From Desertivirga xinjiangensis (lineage in GTDB: Bacteria; Bacteroidota; Bacteroidia; Sphingobacteriales; Sphingobacteriaceae), in NCBI RefSeq assembly GCF_024436435.1, contig NZ_JAFMZP010000009.1, forward strand, positions 62,001 through 126,000: DNA of 64,000 bases. The letters run 5' to 3'. Below the pieces are notes generated by a model that searched no databases, had not been told where the DNA came from, and saw nothing but the letters and a program-made list of their open reading frames with translations. A program made the translations under genes and the position numbers. Numbering within the stretch: the stretch's first letter is position 1; every line of letters begins with the position of its first letter. Shown piece by piece: positions 35,369-43,503 of this stretch.

Positions 35369-35758
35369 ATGGCTAAGACTAAAAAAGTAACGAAAAAGCG
35401 TATTGTTGTAATTGAACCTGTTGGTCAGGCGCACATTAACGCTACTTTCAATAACATCATTATTACCTTAACAAATTCTCAGGGACAAGCAATTTCCTGG
35501 TCTTCTGCCGGTAAAATGGGTTTCAAAGGTTCAAAAAAGAATACTCCATATGCAGCAGGTCAGGCGGCTTCCGATTGCGGAAAAGTAGCTTTTGATCTTG
35601 GATTGCGTAAAGTAGAGGTGTTTGTTAAAGGTCCGGGTGCAGGACGTGAGTCTGCAATTCGTACACTACAAACAGCAGGTATCGAAGTAACTACTATTAA
35701 AGATATTACTCCGCTTCCTCACAACGGCTGCCGTCCTCCAAAAAGAAGAAGAGTTTAA
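35369..35758 (+). CDS. rpsK: 30S ribosomal protein S11
   Basis: A 129-residue platform protein. [40 protein letters not shown] and the end [16 protein letters not shown] are diagnostic. Confidence 0.98.
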   Translation: MAKTKKVTKKRIVVIEPVGQAHINATFNNIIITLTNSQGQAISWSSAGKMGFKGSKKNTPYAAGQAASDCGKVAFDLGLRKVEVFVKGPGAGRESAIRTLQTAGIEVTTIKDITPLPHNGCRPPKRRRV

Positions 35759-35810
35759 TTGTGTCGTATCAATTAAACGATAAGGAATTAATTAATTAAA
35801 GATAAGATTC

Positions 35811-35827
35811 GATAGCTATAGGCTATC
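35811..35827 (+). other. Hairpin in the rpsD leader
   Basis: GATAGC-TATAG-GCTATC, a 6-bp stem 22 bases before the rpsD ATG, within an otherwise AT-rich 90-bp gap. It could be an S4-linked control element; evidence is positional only. Confidence 0.4.
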
Positions 35828-35848
35828 AGATACTTTAAACAGACAAAA

Positions 35849-36457
35849 ATGGCAAGATATACTGGCCCAAAATCGAAAATAGCCCGTAAATTCAGAGAAC
35901 CAATTTTCGGTCCTGATAAGGCTTTAGAAAGAAAAAATTATCCTCCTGGAATGCACGGGGCATCTAAGCGTCGTGGAAAGCAGTCTGAGTACGCTATCCA
36001 GTTGATGGAAAAACAAAAAGTAAAATATACTTACGGAGTTTTGGAGCGTCAGTTCGAAAACTTATTCCATACTGCTTCTTCAAAGGAAGGTATCACTGGT
36101 GAGAACCTTTTGAAGTTGTTAGAAGCACGTTTAGATAATGCTGTTTACCGCTTAGGCATCGCTCCTACACGTTCAGGAGCTCGTCAGCTGGTTAGTCACA
36201 AGCATATCACTGTAAACGGCGAAGTTGTAAATATTCCTTCTTATTCTTTACGTGCAGGAGATGTTATCGCTGTAAGAGAACGCTCTCAAACGCTTGAGGC
36301 CGTTACTAACTCGGTTTCTGCCAGAAGAATAAACAAACATACATGGTTAGAGTGGGATCCAAATAATTTTACAGGTAAATTCCTGAATTATCCTAACCGC
36401 GATGAGATTCCTGAAAATATTAAGGAAAACCTTATCGTCGAGTTATACTCTAAGTAA
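35849..36457 (+). CDS. rpsD: 30S ribosomal protein S4 (zinc-free form)
   Basis: A 202-residue primary assembly protein of the 30S body. [40 protein letters not shown], then the S4 RNA-binding domain [30 protein letters not shown]. The N-terminal four-cysteine zinc motif is absent. Confidence 0.98.
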   Translation: MARYTGPKSKIARKFREPIFGPDKALERKNYPPGMHGASKRRGKQSEYAIQLMEKQKVKYTYGVLERQFENLFHTASSKEGITGENLLKLLEARLDNAVYRLGIAPTRSGARQLVSHKHITVNGEVVNIPSYSLRAGDVIAVRERSQTLEAVTNSVSARRINKHTWLEWDPNNFTGKFLNYPNRDEIPENIKENLIVELYSK

Positions 36458-36465
36458 CATATTAA

Positions 36466-36487
36466 AGCTGCTCCTTAAGGGGCAGCT
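36466..36487 (+). other. Hairpin between rpsD and rpoA
   Basis: AGCTGCTCC-TTAA-GGGGCAGCT, a 9-bp stem with one G-U pair, 9 bases after the rpsD stop. It is not followed by a T tract and may set rpoA expression or stabilise mRNA ends. Confidence 0.55.
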
Positions 36488-36518
36488 ATTACAGTTTAAA
36501 AACAATAACTGAACATAA

Positions 36519-37511
36519 ATGGCAATATTAGCATTTCAAAAACCTGATAAAGTTATCATGCAGAAATCTACGGATTTCGACGGTACGTTTGAATTTCGTC
36601 CGTTGGAGCCAGGTTTCGGTGTTACCATAGGTAATGCTTTACGTCGTATTTTATTGTCTTCATTAGAAGGCTTTGCAATCACGTCTGTACGTCTTTCAGG
36701 TGTTTCTCATGAATTTTCTACTATCAAAGGGGTAGCTGAAGATGTTACAGAGATCATCCTGAACTTAAAACAAGTTCGTTTTCAAAAAACTGGCGAATCA
36801 GGTGATTCTGAAAAGATTTTTGTAATCATTAATGGTCAGGAGCAGTTTAAAGCCGGAGATATCACTAAATTCTCCAACAATTTTACTGTTCTGAATCCTG
36901 ATTTGGTTCTTTGCAACATGGAATCTTCAGTTACTTTAGAAGTAGAGTTAACTGTTAATAAAGGACGTGGGTATATTGCTGCTGATGAGAATAAGAATGC
37001 TGATGCTCCTGTTGGTGTAATTGCGATCGATTCGATCTATACTCCAATCAAGAACGTTAAATATACAATTGAGAACTATCGTGTAGAACAAAAAACTGAC
37101 TATGAAAAGTTAGTTCTTGACATCACTACTGATGGATCAATCCACCCGGAAGATGCTTTGAAAGAAGCAGCAAAGATTCTTATCCACCACTTCCTGTTAT
37201 TCTCTGATGAGAATATCATGTTAGAGGCTCAGGCTAAAGAAGAAACTAAGGAAGTCGACGAGGAGATCCTGCATATGCGTAAGATCCTTAAAACTGAATT
37301 GGTTGATCTTGACCTTTCTGTTCGTGCACTAAACTGTCTTAAGGCTGCAGATATCCGCACTTTGGCTGATTTGGTATCTTACGATGTTGCTGATATGCTT
37401 AAATTCAGAAACTTTGGTAAGAAGTCACTGACTGAGATTCAGGATCTGGTTAAATCAAAAGGCTTATCTTTTGGTATGAACCTTTCTAAATACAAATTAG
37501 AAGAAGAATAA
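36519..37511 (+). CDS. rpoA: RNA polymerase subunit alpha
   Basis: The 330-residue scaffold subunit. The N-terminal domain (about 1-235) carries [20 protein letters not shown] and [20 protein letters not shown]; the C-terminal domain (about 255-325) carries [20 protein letters not shown] and [20 protein letters not shown]. Standard position before rplQ. Confidence 0.98.
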   Translation: MAILAFQKPDKVIMQKSTDFDGTFEFRPLEPGFGVTIGNALRRILLSSLEGFAITSVRLSGVSHEFSTIKGVAEDVTEIILNLKQVRFQKTGESGDSEKIFVIINGQEQFKAGDITKFSNNFTVLNPDLVLCNMESSVTLEVELTVNKGRGYIAADENKNADAPVGVIAIDSIYTPIKNVKYTIENYRVEQKTDYEKLVLDITTDGSIHPEDALKEAAKILIHHFLLFSDENIMLEAQAKEETKEVDEEILHMRKILKTELVDLDLSVRALNCLKAADIRTLADLVSYDVADMLKFRNFGKKSLTEIQDLVKSKGLSFGMNLSKYKLEEE

Positions 37512-37553
37512 TTGTTCCCGGTGCTTAGGCCCCGGTTATCATAATTATAAGCG

Positions 37554-37602
37554 ACATGTTTGTAATTCCCTCCTGCTAGAAGTGGAGACGGTATAAGCAT
37601 GT
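37554..37602 (+). promoter_or_regulatory. Structured leader between rpoA and rplQ
   Basis: ACATGTTTGTA pairs with TATAAGCATGT (11 bp with two G-U pairs), enclosing a CTCC / GGAG inner stem. It ends about 15 bases before the rplQ ATG. Possibly a ribosomal protein leader; function unproven. Confidence 0.45.
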
Positions 37603-37615
37603 AAAACAAAATAAA

Positions 37616-38152
37616 ATGAGACACGGAAAAAAAGTTAACCATTTAAGCCGTACTGATAGCCACCGCAAAGCAATGCTGGCTAATATGGCTTCTTCGCTTA
37701 TTCAACACAAGCGTATTACTACAACATTGGCTAAAGCTAAAGCTTTAAGAACGTATGTTGAGCCTCTTATTACAAAGTCGAAAAGTGATACTACTCACTC
37801 TCGTCGTGTGGTATTTAGTTATCTTCAGAATAAAGAAGTTATTACTGAGTTATTCCGCGATGTAGCTGAGAAGGTCGCTAATCGTCCAGGTGGTTATACT
37901 CGTATCATCAAGTTACCTAATCGTCCTGGTGATAATGCTGAAATGGCTTTGATCGAGCTTGTGGATTATAACACTACTTACAATACTAAGGAAGTTGCTG
38001 CTCAACCTGAAAAGAAAGCGACTCGTCGTCGTGGATCGGGTAAAGGTAAAAGTGCTGAGGCTGCTGCTGTGGCAGCTCCAGTGGCTGAAGAAGCCGCAGC
38101 TCCTGCGGAAGAGGCGTCTACAGATGCTCCTGCTGACGATAAAGCTGAATAA
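37616..38152 (+). CDS. rplQ: 50S ribosomal protein L17 with Ala/Glu-rich tail
   Basis: A 178-residue tunnel-exit protein. [40 protein letters not shown] and [20 protein letters not shown] form the normal domain (to about 125). The remaining 50 residues are a low-complexity basic then Ala/Glu-rich tail ([19 protein letters not shown]), longer than in E. coli (127 residues in total). Last gene of the cluster. Confidence 0.97.
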   Translation: MRHGKKVNHLSRTDSHRKAMLANMASSLIQHKRITTTLAKAKALRTYVEPLITKSKSDTTHSRRVVFSYLQNKEVITELFRDVAEKVANRPGGYTRIIKLPNRPGDNAEMALIELVDYNTTYNTKEVAAQPEKKATRRRGSGKGKSAEAAAVAAPVAEEAAAPAEEASTDAPADDKAE

Positions 38153-38155
38153 TTT

Positions 38156-38210
38156 TCAGATTACAACAAAAAAGCCCTGCAATTTGCGGGGCTTTTTTGT
38201 TGTAATCTGA
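38156..38210. terminator. Strong bidirectional terminator after rplQ
   Basis: A 25-bp stem (38156-38180 with 38186-38210) with one G-U pair, core AAAAAAGCCCTGC / GCGGGGCTTTTTT, AATTT loop. It closes the ribosomal cluster and, from the other strand, the nucleotidyltransferase gene. Confidence 0.93.
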
Positions 38211-38217
38211 ATTTTGA

Positions 38218-39117
38218 TTACCAAAGTTTTGCGGGGTAAGTTCCATTCTCAACTAATGCAGATAGACTCTCCTGAACGATAGGTTTATCTTCCTTATAGG
38301 TTACTCCAAACCATTTAGAGGCAGTCGGGATAACTTTAAATTGAGCTTCGCCTGTTTTTACCAGTTCCTCCGCCATTAATGGAATAAAGAATTCAGCTTT
38401 TGGATTGTTTTCATTAGCTTCTACAAAGCGTTTGAACATCGGTTCTGCTTGTTTGAAGATCGCTGGTGTAAAGCCCCAGAAATTCATTGAAGCGCGGGCA
38501 TCATCGTGTAAAGGAGTGGTTGTGCCATTCTCGTCTTCATAAACGATAACTCCATCTTTTTCGTAAACTTTTGTGCGCTCGTTAATTTCTTCCAGATTTC
38601 CGTCTGCAGACACTTTACAGATACCACGCGAAACTGAACCATATTCCGATAATGTTTTGTCTACCTGGTATCCCATTAATGAATAGTAGTCATCTCTCAC
38701 CTCGGACGTAAGGAATTCAGCCATTTTCTGGAATGCCTCATAACCATAGAAATCATCTGCATTAATAACGCAAAACGGCTCATTGATCTGATTACCTGCT
38801 TCCAAAACAGCATGGCCGGTTCCCCAGGGCTTTTGACGTTCAATGGTTTTATCTATACCATATTTGCTAAGGTCATAACTTTGAAATACAAAATCGATTT
38901 CAATTTTTCCTTCTAGTTTAGGAGCGAATATCGCTTTGAAGCTATCTAAGAATTCTTCTCTGATGATAAAAGTTACCTTGCCAAATCCGGCACGTATGGC
39001 GTCATAGATTGAATAATCAATTATGGTTTCACCATTTGGGCCGAAGCCGTCAACTTGTTTCATGCTGCCGTATCGGCTAGCCATACCTGCAGCTAATATT
39101 AATAGGGTGGGTTTCAT
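38218..39117 (-). CDS. Sugar-phosphate nucleotidyltransferase family protein
   Basis: A 299-residue cytosolic enzyme of the NTP-transferase fold that activates a sugar phosphate as an NDP-sugar. The N-terminal nucleotide loop LILAAGMASRYGSMKQVDGF (about 5-24) and the metal-binding NADDFYG (near 119-125) are visible, along with PWGTGHAVL. The exact sugar and nucleotide cannot be told from sequence; UDP-glucose-type enzymes are closest in layout. Single gene bounded by terminators at both ends. Confidence 0.85.
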   Translation of the reverse strand: MKPTLLILAAGMASRYGSMKQVDGFGPNGETIIDYSIYDAIRAGFGKVTFIIREEFLDSFKAIFAPKLEGKIEIDFVFQSYDLSKYGIDKTIERQKPWGTGHAVLEAGNQINEPFCVINADDFYGYEAFQKMAEFLTSEVRDDYYSLMGYQVDKTLSEYGSVSRGICKVSADGNLEEINERTKVYEKDGVIVYEDENGTTTPLHDDARASMNFWGFTPAIFKQAEPMFKRFVEANENNPKAEFFIPLMAEELVKTGEAQFKVIPTASKWFGVTYKEDKPIVQESLSALVENGTYPAKLW

Positions 39118-39210
39118 GCAGTAAAAATAAAAAATGGATTGTTAATTAATAATTATCAAGAATAAACTTTGTTATAATTAATTTACAGCGATATTGTTTT
39201 GAGATAGACA

Positions 39211-39253
39211 AAATAAAAAGGCAGCCGAGGGGATTCATGCTGCCTTTTTATTT
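39211..39253. terminator. Terminator between M42 peptidase and nucleotidyltransferase genes
   Basis: AAATAAAAAGGCAGC pairs perfectly with GCTGCCTTTTTATTT (15 bp), 13-nt loop. On the minus strand it lies just after the M42 gene stop at 39296. Confidence 0.9.
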
Positions 39254-39295
39254 TTAAGAGTCCTATGTTATATCAACGACTCCTATTTTGATTTA

Positions 39296-40402
39296 TTATT
39301 TTATATATCTGAAATCCTGACCTGTTTCAAGTTTTAAAAGCGATTCATAAATAAGCCTTATAACATTATCTACATCCTCTTTGTGAACCATTTCAACCGT
39401 GGTGTGCATATAGCGAAGAGGTAATGAGATTAGTGCCGAAACTACTCCATCGTTCGAATAGGCAAATGCGTCAGTGTCTGTTCCTGTCCAACGAGATGAA
39501 GCCTGGCGTTGAAAAGGTATTGTAGCATCCTCTGCCGCTTTAATAAGGAGTTTATTGAGATTAGTATGCACCGACGGAGCATACGAAACAACAGGCCCTT
39601 TACCGGCCGTCAGATCGCCCTGTACAATCTTATTGATCATTGGCGTTTGGGTGTCGTGGGTCACATCGGTGATAATGGCTACATTCGGTTTAATTCGGTT
39701 GGCAATCATCTCAGCGCCTCGTAAGCCTACCTCTTCCTGAACAGCATTAACGATATATAATCCGAAAGGAAGAGTTTTGTTATTTTCCTTTAATAAGCGA
39801 GCGACTTCTGCAATCATAAAACCACCCACACGATTATCAAGGGCTCGCCCTACATAGTAGCGGTCGTTGAGTACCATAAACTCGTCTTCGTAGGTAATAA
39901 CACAGCCTACATGGACACCTAATGCCTCAACTTCTTCTTTCGTATTACATCCGCAATCAAGGAAAATATTTTTAAGTGTTGGTGCTTCTTCTTTTTCTCC
40001 ATTTCTGGTATGGATTGCCGGCCAGCCAAACACTGCTTTTACAATTCCTTTATCGGTATGTATATTTACTCTTTTGGATGGAGCAATCTGATGATCTGAG
40101 CCGCCATTCCGGATAACGTAAATTAGTCCGTCTTTCGTGATGTAATTTACAAACCAGGATATTTCGTCGGAATGTGCTTCAATTACAACTTTATACTCTG
40201 CTTTCGGGTTGATCACTCCAACAGCTGTCCCATAATTATCTACATAGTGTTCATCAATATATGGTTTAATATAATCCAGCCATAAACGCTGACCCTCCCA
40301 CTCGAACCCCGTAGGGGAAGGGTTGTTGATGTACGTTTCGAGGAATTTAAGTGATTCTTCCGTTACTACTTGCACGTGCTTATTCTCTGTATTTTCTGCC
40401 AT
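39296..40402 (-). CDS. M42-family aminopeptidase (FrvX/glutamyl aminopeptidase type)
   Basis: A 368-residue cytosolic two-metal aminopeptidase, usually a large tetrahedral oligomer. Ligand regions: EAHSDEISWFV (His 76 region), GRALDNRVGGF (bridging Asp), NAVQEEVGLRGA (catalytic Glu pair), ITDVTHDT and the C-terminal RYMHTTVEMVHKEDV. M42 enzymes cleave acidic, neutral or blocked N-terminal residues; specificity is not evident. No signal peptide, so it could serve cytosolic peptide turnover. Confidence 0.9.
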   Translation of the reverse strand: MAENTENKHVQVVTEESLKFLETYINNPSPTGFEWEGQRLWLDYIKPYIDEHYVDNYGTAVGVINPKAEYKVVIEAHSDEISWFVNYITKDGLIYVIRNGGSDHQIAPSKRVNIHTDKGIVKAVFGWPAIHTRNGEKEEAPTLKNIFLDCGCNTKEEVEALGVHVGCVITYEDEFMVLNDRYYVGRALDNRVGGFMIAEVARLLKENNKTLPFGLYIVNAVQEEVGLRGAEMIANRIKPNVAIITDVTHDTQTPMINKIVQGDLTAGKGPVVSYAPSVHTNLNKLLIKAAEDATIPFQRQASSRWTGTDTDAFAYSNDGVVSALISLPLRYMHTTVEMVHKEDVDNVIRLIYESLLKLETGQDFRYIK

Positions 40403-40481
40403 TATTATTTATGTTTCTAGCGAAATGTAAGAAATCTTGTATCAATAAATATAAAAAATGAAAAAAGTTTGGATAGGGATG

Positions 40482-40895
40482 CTAATCTTTAAATAGAAGT
40501 TCCATGATTACAAAATCATACCCATCCTTAAAAAAACGCACTGAGGTCTCATTAAACCCAAACTTTTGATAAAAGCTTGAAGCATTTGTTCTTGCATTGC
40601 ACCATACTCTTGTGAAACCTTGTTGCTTCGCCTCATCAATAACAAACCTCAACAACTGGCTTCCGTACCCTTTTCCCTGAAACTCATCCAGAGTAGCAAA
40701 TTTCCGGAACTGTAGATTTTCCCCTTCAGAAAATAAAGAAACCACGCTTATCAATTTTCCGTTTTCGTACAAGCCAAGGTGCATGCCGTTTTCATCATCC
40801 GGTAACTTGATAGCATCGAAATCCATTTCGGGGTACATTACCTGGTGGCGTATTGGCCATACGATATAAGGAGGAATTTGCTCTATTACCGCCAT
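40482..40895 (-). CDS. GNAT-family N-acetyltransferase
   Basis: A 137-residue protein with the acetyl-CoA pyrophosphate loop QGKGYGSQLLRFVIDEAKQQ (motif A, about residues 73-92) and the later NASSFYQKFGF (motif B). Substrate unknown. It starts two bases after the truA stop on the same strand, so the two are almost certainly co-transcribed. Confidence 0.88.
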   Translation of the reverse strand: MAVIEQIPPYIVWPIRHQVMYPEMDFDAIKLPDDENGMHLGLYENGKLISVVSLFSEGENLQFRKFATLDEFQGKGYGSQLLRFVIDEAKQQGFTRVWCNARTNASSFYQKFGFNETSVRFFKDGYDFVIMELLFKD

Positions 40896-40897
40896 TG

Positions 40898-41656
40898 TTA
40901 GATATAGGGATATTGTATTTTAGTTAAATATAGTCCGCAAGCTGGAACAGAGGTTCCTGCGTTTGAGCGATCTTTGCTTTGGATGATTTGATGTATAGCC
41001 TCTGCCCGAAGTTTATGTCTGCCGATCTCTACCAATGTTCCAACAATAGCTCTTACCATATTTCGCAAAAAGCGGTCCGCAGAAATAACAAAAATTAATC
41101 CATCTTCGTTTTTTTGCCATTCTGCATTTTCTATCTTACAATTGTTAGTGAATACCTGGGTGTTCGACTTGCTAAAACAGCTAAAATCAGTATAATCTAA
41201 TAAATATGATGCGGCCTTGGTCATTTCCGCAACATCTAATGATTCTTTTACCAGCCAGGAAAAGTTATGCTTGAAAGGGTCTTTATGGTGATGAATAAAG
41301 TATTGATACGATCGCTGGGTAGCATCAAAGCGTGCATGTGCATCATCGTTTACTCTGATAATACGTTTTACTGCAATGTCGTAAGGCAGAAGTGCATTCA
41401 GGCTTGTTAGATACCGGGCTTCAAGACTGTCGCGACCTACATCAGGTCCAACACAATCAAAATGTGCAAAAAATTGACTGGCATGGACACCTGTATCGGT
41501 CCGACCGCAACCGACAGTTTCTATCTTTTGCCTGAACAGTGTAGACAGGGCTTTTTCCAATATTTCCTGTACTGAAACGGCATTGGGCTGAATTTGCCAT
41601 CCATGATATACTGTCCCTTTGTAAGCTAGTTCAAGAAAATAACGTTGTCTGTGCAT
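40898..41656 (-). CDS. truA: tRNA pseudouridine synthase A
   Basis: Makes pseudouridine at positions 38-40 of the tRNA anticodon arm. The 252-residue protein begins MHRQRYFLELAYKGTVYHGW, holds catalytic D54 in GCGRTDTGVHASQ, and ends with the FLRNMVRAIVGTLVEIG segment. I use the ATG at 41656; the frame extends to a TTG at 41665 that falls in a TATTTTTG promoter-like box. Confidence 0.95.
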   Translation of the reverse strand: MHRQRYFLELAYKGTVYHGWQIQPNAVSVQEILEKALSTLFRQKIETVGCGRTDTGVHASQFFAHFDCVGPDVGRDSLEARYLTSLNALLPYDIAVKRIIRVNDDAHARFDATQRSYQYFIHHHKDPFKHNFSWLVKESLDVAEMTKAASYLLDYTDFSCFSKSNTQVFTNNCKIENAEWQKNEDGLIFVISADRFLRNMVRAIVGTLVEIGRHKLRAEAIHQIIQSKDRSNAGTSVPACGLYLTKIQYPYI

Positions 41657-41662
41657 CACGCG

Positions 41663-41670
41663 CAAAAATA
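41663..41670 (-). promoter_or_regulatory. Possible truA promoter -7 element
   Basis: On the minus strand TATTTTTG fits TAnnTTTG and lies only six bases before the truA ATG, which would leave little or no leader. No good -33 element was found. Confidence 0.35.
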
Positions 41671-41710
41671 CTTATACCCCGGTAATTTTAGCATGGCTCA
41701 AACACTTTTC

Positions 41711-41718
41711 TATATTTG
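41711..41718 (+). promoter_or_regulatory. DUF4293 gene promoter -7 element
   Basis: TATATTTG, a full TAnnTTTG match, 19 bp before the ATG at 41738. The -33 region reads TTTTAG rather than TTTG. Confidence 0.5.
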
Positions 41719-41737
41719 CAGTGTTTAAATCACAACT

Positions 41738-42205
41738 ATGATTCAGCGCATACAAACTCTCTGGTTATTTCTTGCAACTACTGCATTATTAGCCCTTTTC
41801 TTATTTCCTTACATCCAGTTTACGGATGCCACTGGTGTCGCTAAGGCGATTAAAATTACCGGTCTTTACCATTATACAGGTACTGATGTTGTTCTTGACG
41901 ATTCTTTTACTGTTTTGACGATCGCAACAGTGCTTGTGGCGTTATTGCCGTTGATCATTGTCTTTTTTTATGCGAATAGAAAAAAACAACTTACTTTTTC
42001 CTATCTCACAATCGTGGTTATTCTTGTGTATACTTTTTGGCTGGTACAAACTGCGAAGTCGGTAATCGAAGATATTCAGCTAGAGTTTCAGAATTATGGA
42101 ATTGGCGTAATGTTACCGTCAGTAGCAATTTTATTCGTGGTGTTGGCTATCCGGGGTATTCGTCGCGACGAAAAACTAGTAAAATCTGCAGATAGATTGC
42201 GTTAA
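41738..42205 (+). CDS. DUF4293 family membrane protein
   Basis: A 155-residue protein of unknown function found across Bacteroidetes. It starts MIQRIQTLWLFLATTALLAL, the family's usual opening, and has four predicted membrane helices (about 8-27, 63-81, 89-107, 124-143). It is transcribed divergently from truA across an 81-bp gap. Confidence 0.85.
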   Translation: MIQRIQTLWLFLATTALLALFLFPYIQFTDATGVAKAIKITGLYHYTGTDVVLDDSFTVLTIATVLVALLPLIIVFFYANRKKQLTFSYLTIVVILVYTFWLVQTAKSVIEDIQLEFQNYGIGVMLPSVAILFVVLAIRGIRRDEKLVKSADRLR

Positions 42206-42245
42206 ACGACGAAGATCATTTAATAGGGAATAAGTATTTTCCAAA

Positions 42246-42266
42246 TTGCGATTAAATATATCGCAA
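42246..42266 (+). other. Inverted repeat just before the ATG at 42268
   Basis: TTGCGAT-N7-ATCGCAA, a perfect 7-bp palindrome ending two bases before the start codon. It could hide the ribosome binding region or bind a dimeric regulator. Confidence 0.45.
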
Positions 42267-42267
42267 A

Positions 42268-43377
42268 ATGAAAAAAATAATTTTAATTCTTTTGCTGTTT
42301 ACCTGGTCTACAGCAAAGTCTCAGCTTATTTCATTTAATTTCACAGGGGCTGCAGGAAATGAAAAAACCTATAGTTCAAGACTGAACGACCCCAACCTCA
42401 GCCCCTCCCAAATTACGCGCAGCGCGAGTATGATGAGAAAGCCTGGTGTCAACAGTTTTAATTCTAGTGCATGGGCGGAGCAAATAACTCCCGATCTCGG
42501 TAGATACATCGAGTTTACAGTCAGTCCTCTGGCTGGCAAAAAAGTCACTGTTACAGAAATAACCTGTAAGCACCAGCGTTCGGAAGGCGGCCCGCTCGCG
42601 TTTTCTGTTAGATCCAATGTCGACTCGTATAGCAAGGATATTTCTAGTTTCATGGCGGAAAACAACGAAAATGTTCAAACAACCGTGATCGATCTGTCTG
42701 CTGAAAGCAGTCTTCAAAACCGATCAGCAGCAATTACATTCAGGATCTATGGGTACCGAGCTGGGAGGGCAAGTGGTACGTGGGGACTTGGTGCTGCTGA
42801 AGGTGATCATCTGATAGTGAACGGTGCTTCGGGTACACTTCCTGTCGTTATCTCATCTTTCCATTCTGATGTTTTCAGTGAACATATTCAGCTAAACTGG
42901 ATAACGGAATCGGAACATAACTCCAGCCATTTTAATATCTACAAATCCGCCGACGGAAGATCGTTCGCTTTCAAAGGGCGGATAGACGCTGCAGGCTCTT
43001 CAACTTCTGCCAGAAAGTATACATTTAATGATTATGACCCAGCTTCGGGAATTAACTATTATAAGCTTGTTGAGGTCGATCAAAATGGCGAGAACTATGA
43101 CTTCGGCATAATTGCTGCCAAAATTAAGTTTTCCCCATCCTTGAGTTTAGTCTCATCGACTCAAGATGCTGTTGAGATTCTTATTAGATCAAATTCGGCA
43201 TCACGGGGTGAACTAACAATTGCGGACGTACACGGACGTCAATTGGCGAGCGCCACCCTGTCATTACTCAATGGCAGTAACCGGGTAATGTTGCCATTAA
43301 AAGCTAATAAAATGCTATTGATCGCACGTTTTGAAAGTCCCGAAGGTGTGATTAGTAAAAAGTTCATCAAGAATTAA
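42268..43377 (+). CDS. Secreted protein with T9SS type A-like sorting tail
   Basis: A 369-residue exported protein. A signal peptide (about 1-19, ending AKS) is followed by an unrecognised beta-rich domain (about 20-190), a fibronectin-III-like segment (about 195-285, with IQLNWITESEHNSSHFNIYK and GINYYKLVEVDQNGE) and a C-terminal sorting-like tail (about 295-369, ending SKKFIKN). The tail is less canonical than that of the beta-helix protein: it lacks a clear YPNP motif. Function unknown. No PorP/SprF partner adjoins it, as expected for a type A substrate. Confidence 0.78.
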   Translation: MKKIILILLLFTWSTAKSQLISFNFTGAAGNEKTYSSRLNDPNLSPSQITRSASMMRKPGVNSFNSSAWAEQITPDLGRYIEFTVSPLAGKKVTVTEITCKHQRSEGGPLAFSVRSNVDSYSKDISSFMAENNENVQTTVIDLSAESSLQNRSAAITFRIYGYRAGRASGTWGLGAAEGDHLIVNGASGTLPVVISSFHSDVFSEHIQLNWITESEHNSSHFNIYKSADGRSFAFKGRIDAAGSSTSARKYTFNDYDPASGINYYKLVEVDQNGENYDFGIIAAKIKFSPSLSLVSSTQDAVEILIRSNSASRGELTIADVHGRQLASATLSLLNGSNRVMLPLKANKMLLIARFESPEGVISKKFIKN

Positions 43378-43456
43378 TTTGAATCTTGACTTTTGTCACC
43401 TTAGCGTTTTAAATTTACCGAAATTCCTGGTAAGACATAATTTCGGAAATAAACTG

Positions 43457-43464
43457 TATCTTTG
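43457..43464 (+). promoter_or_regulatory. DEAD-box helicase gene promoter -7 element
   Basis: TATCTTTG, a full TAnnTTTG match, 39 bp before the ATG at 43504. No clear TTTG 19 bp upstream. Confidence 0.55.
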
Positions 43465-43470
43465 CGCCGA

Positions 43471-43488
43471 CCCGGCAATAAAGCCGGG
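43471..43488 (+). other. 5' hairpin of the DEAD-box helicase leader
   Basis: CCCGGC-AATAAA-GCCGGG, a perfect 6-bp GC stem that would begin at or next to the transcript's first base, given the -7 element ending at 43464. Possible RNA stability or cold-response element. Confidence 0.6.
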
Positions 43489-43503
43489 TGATTTATTATT
43501 ATC

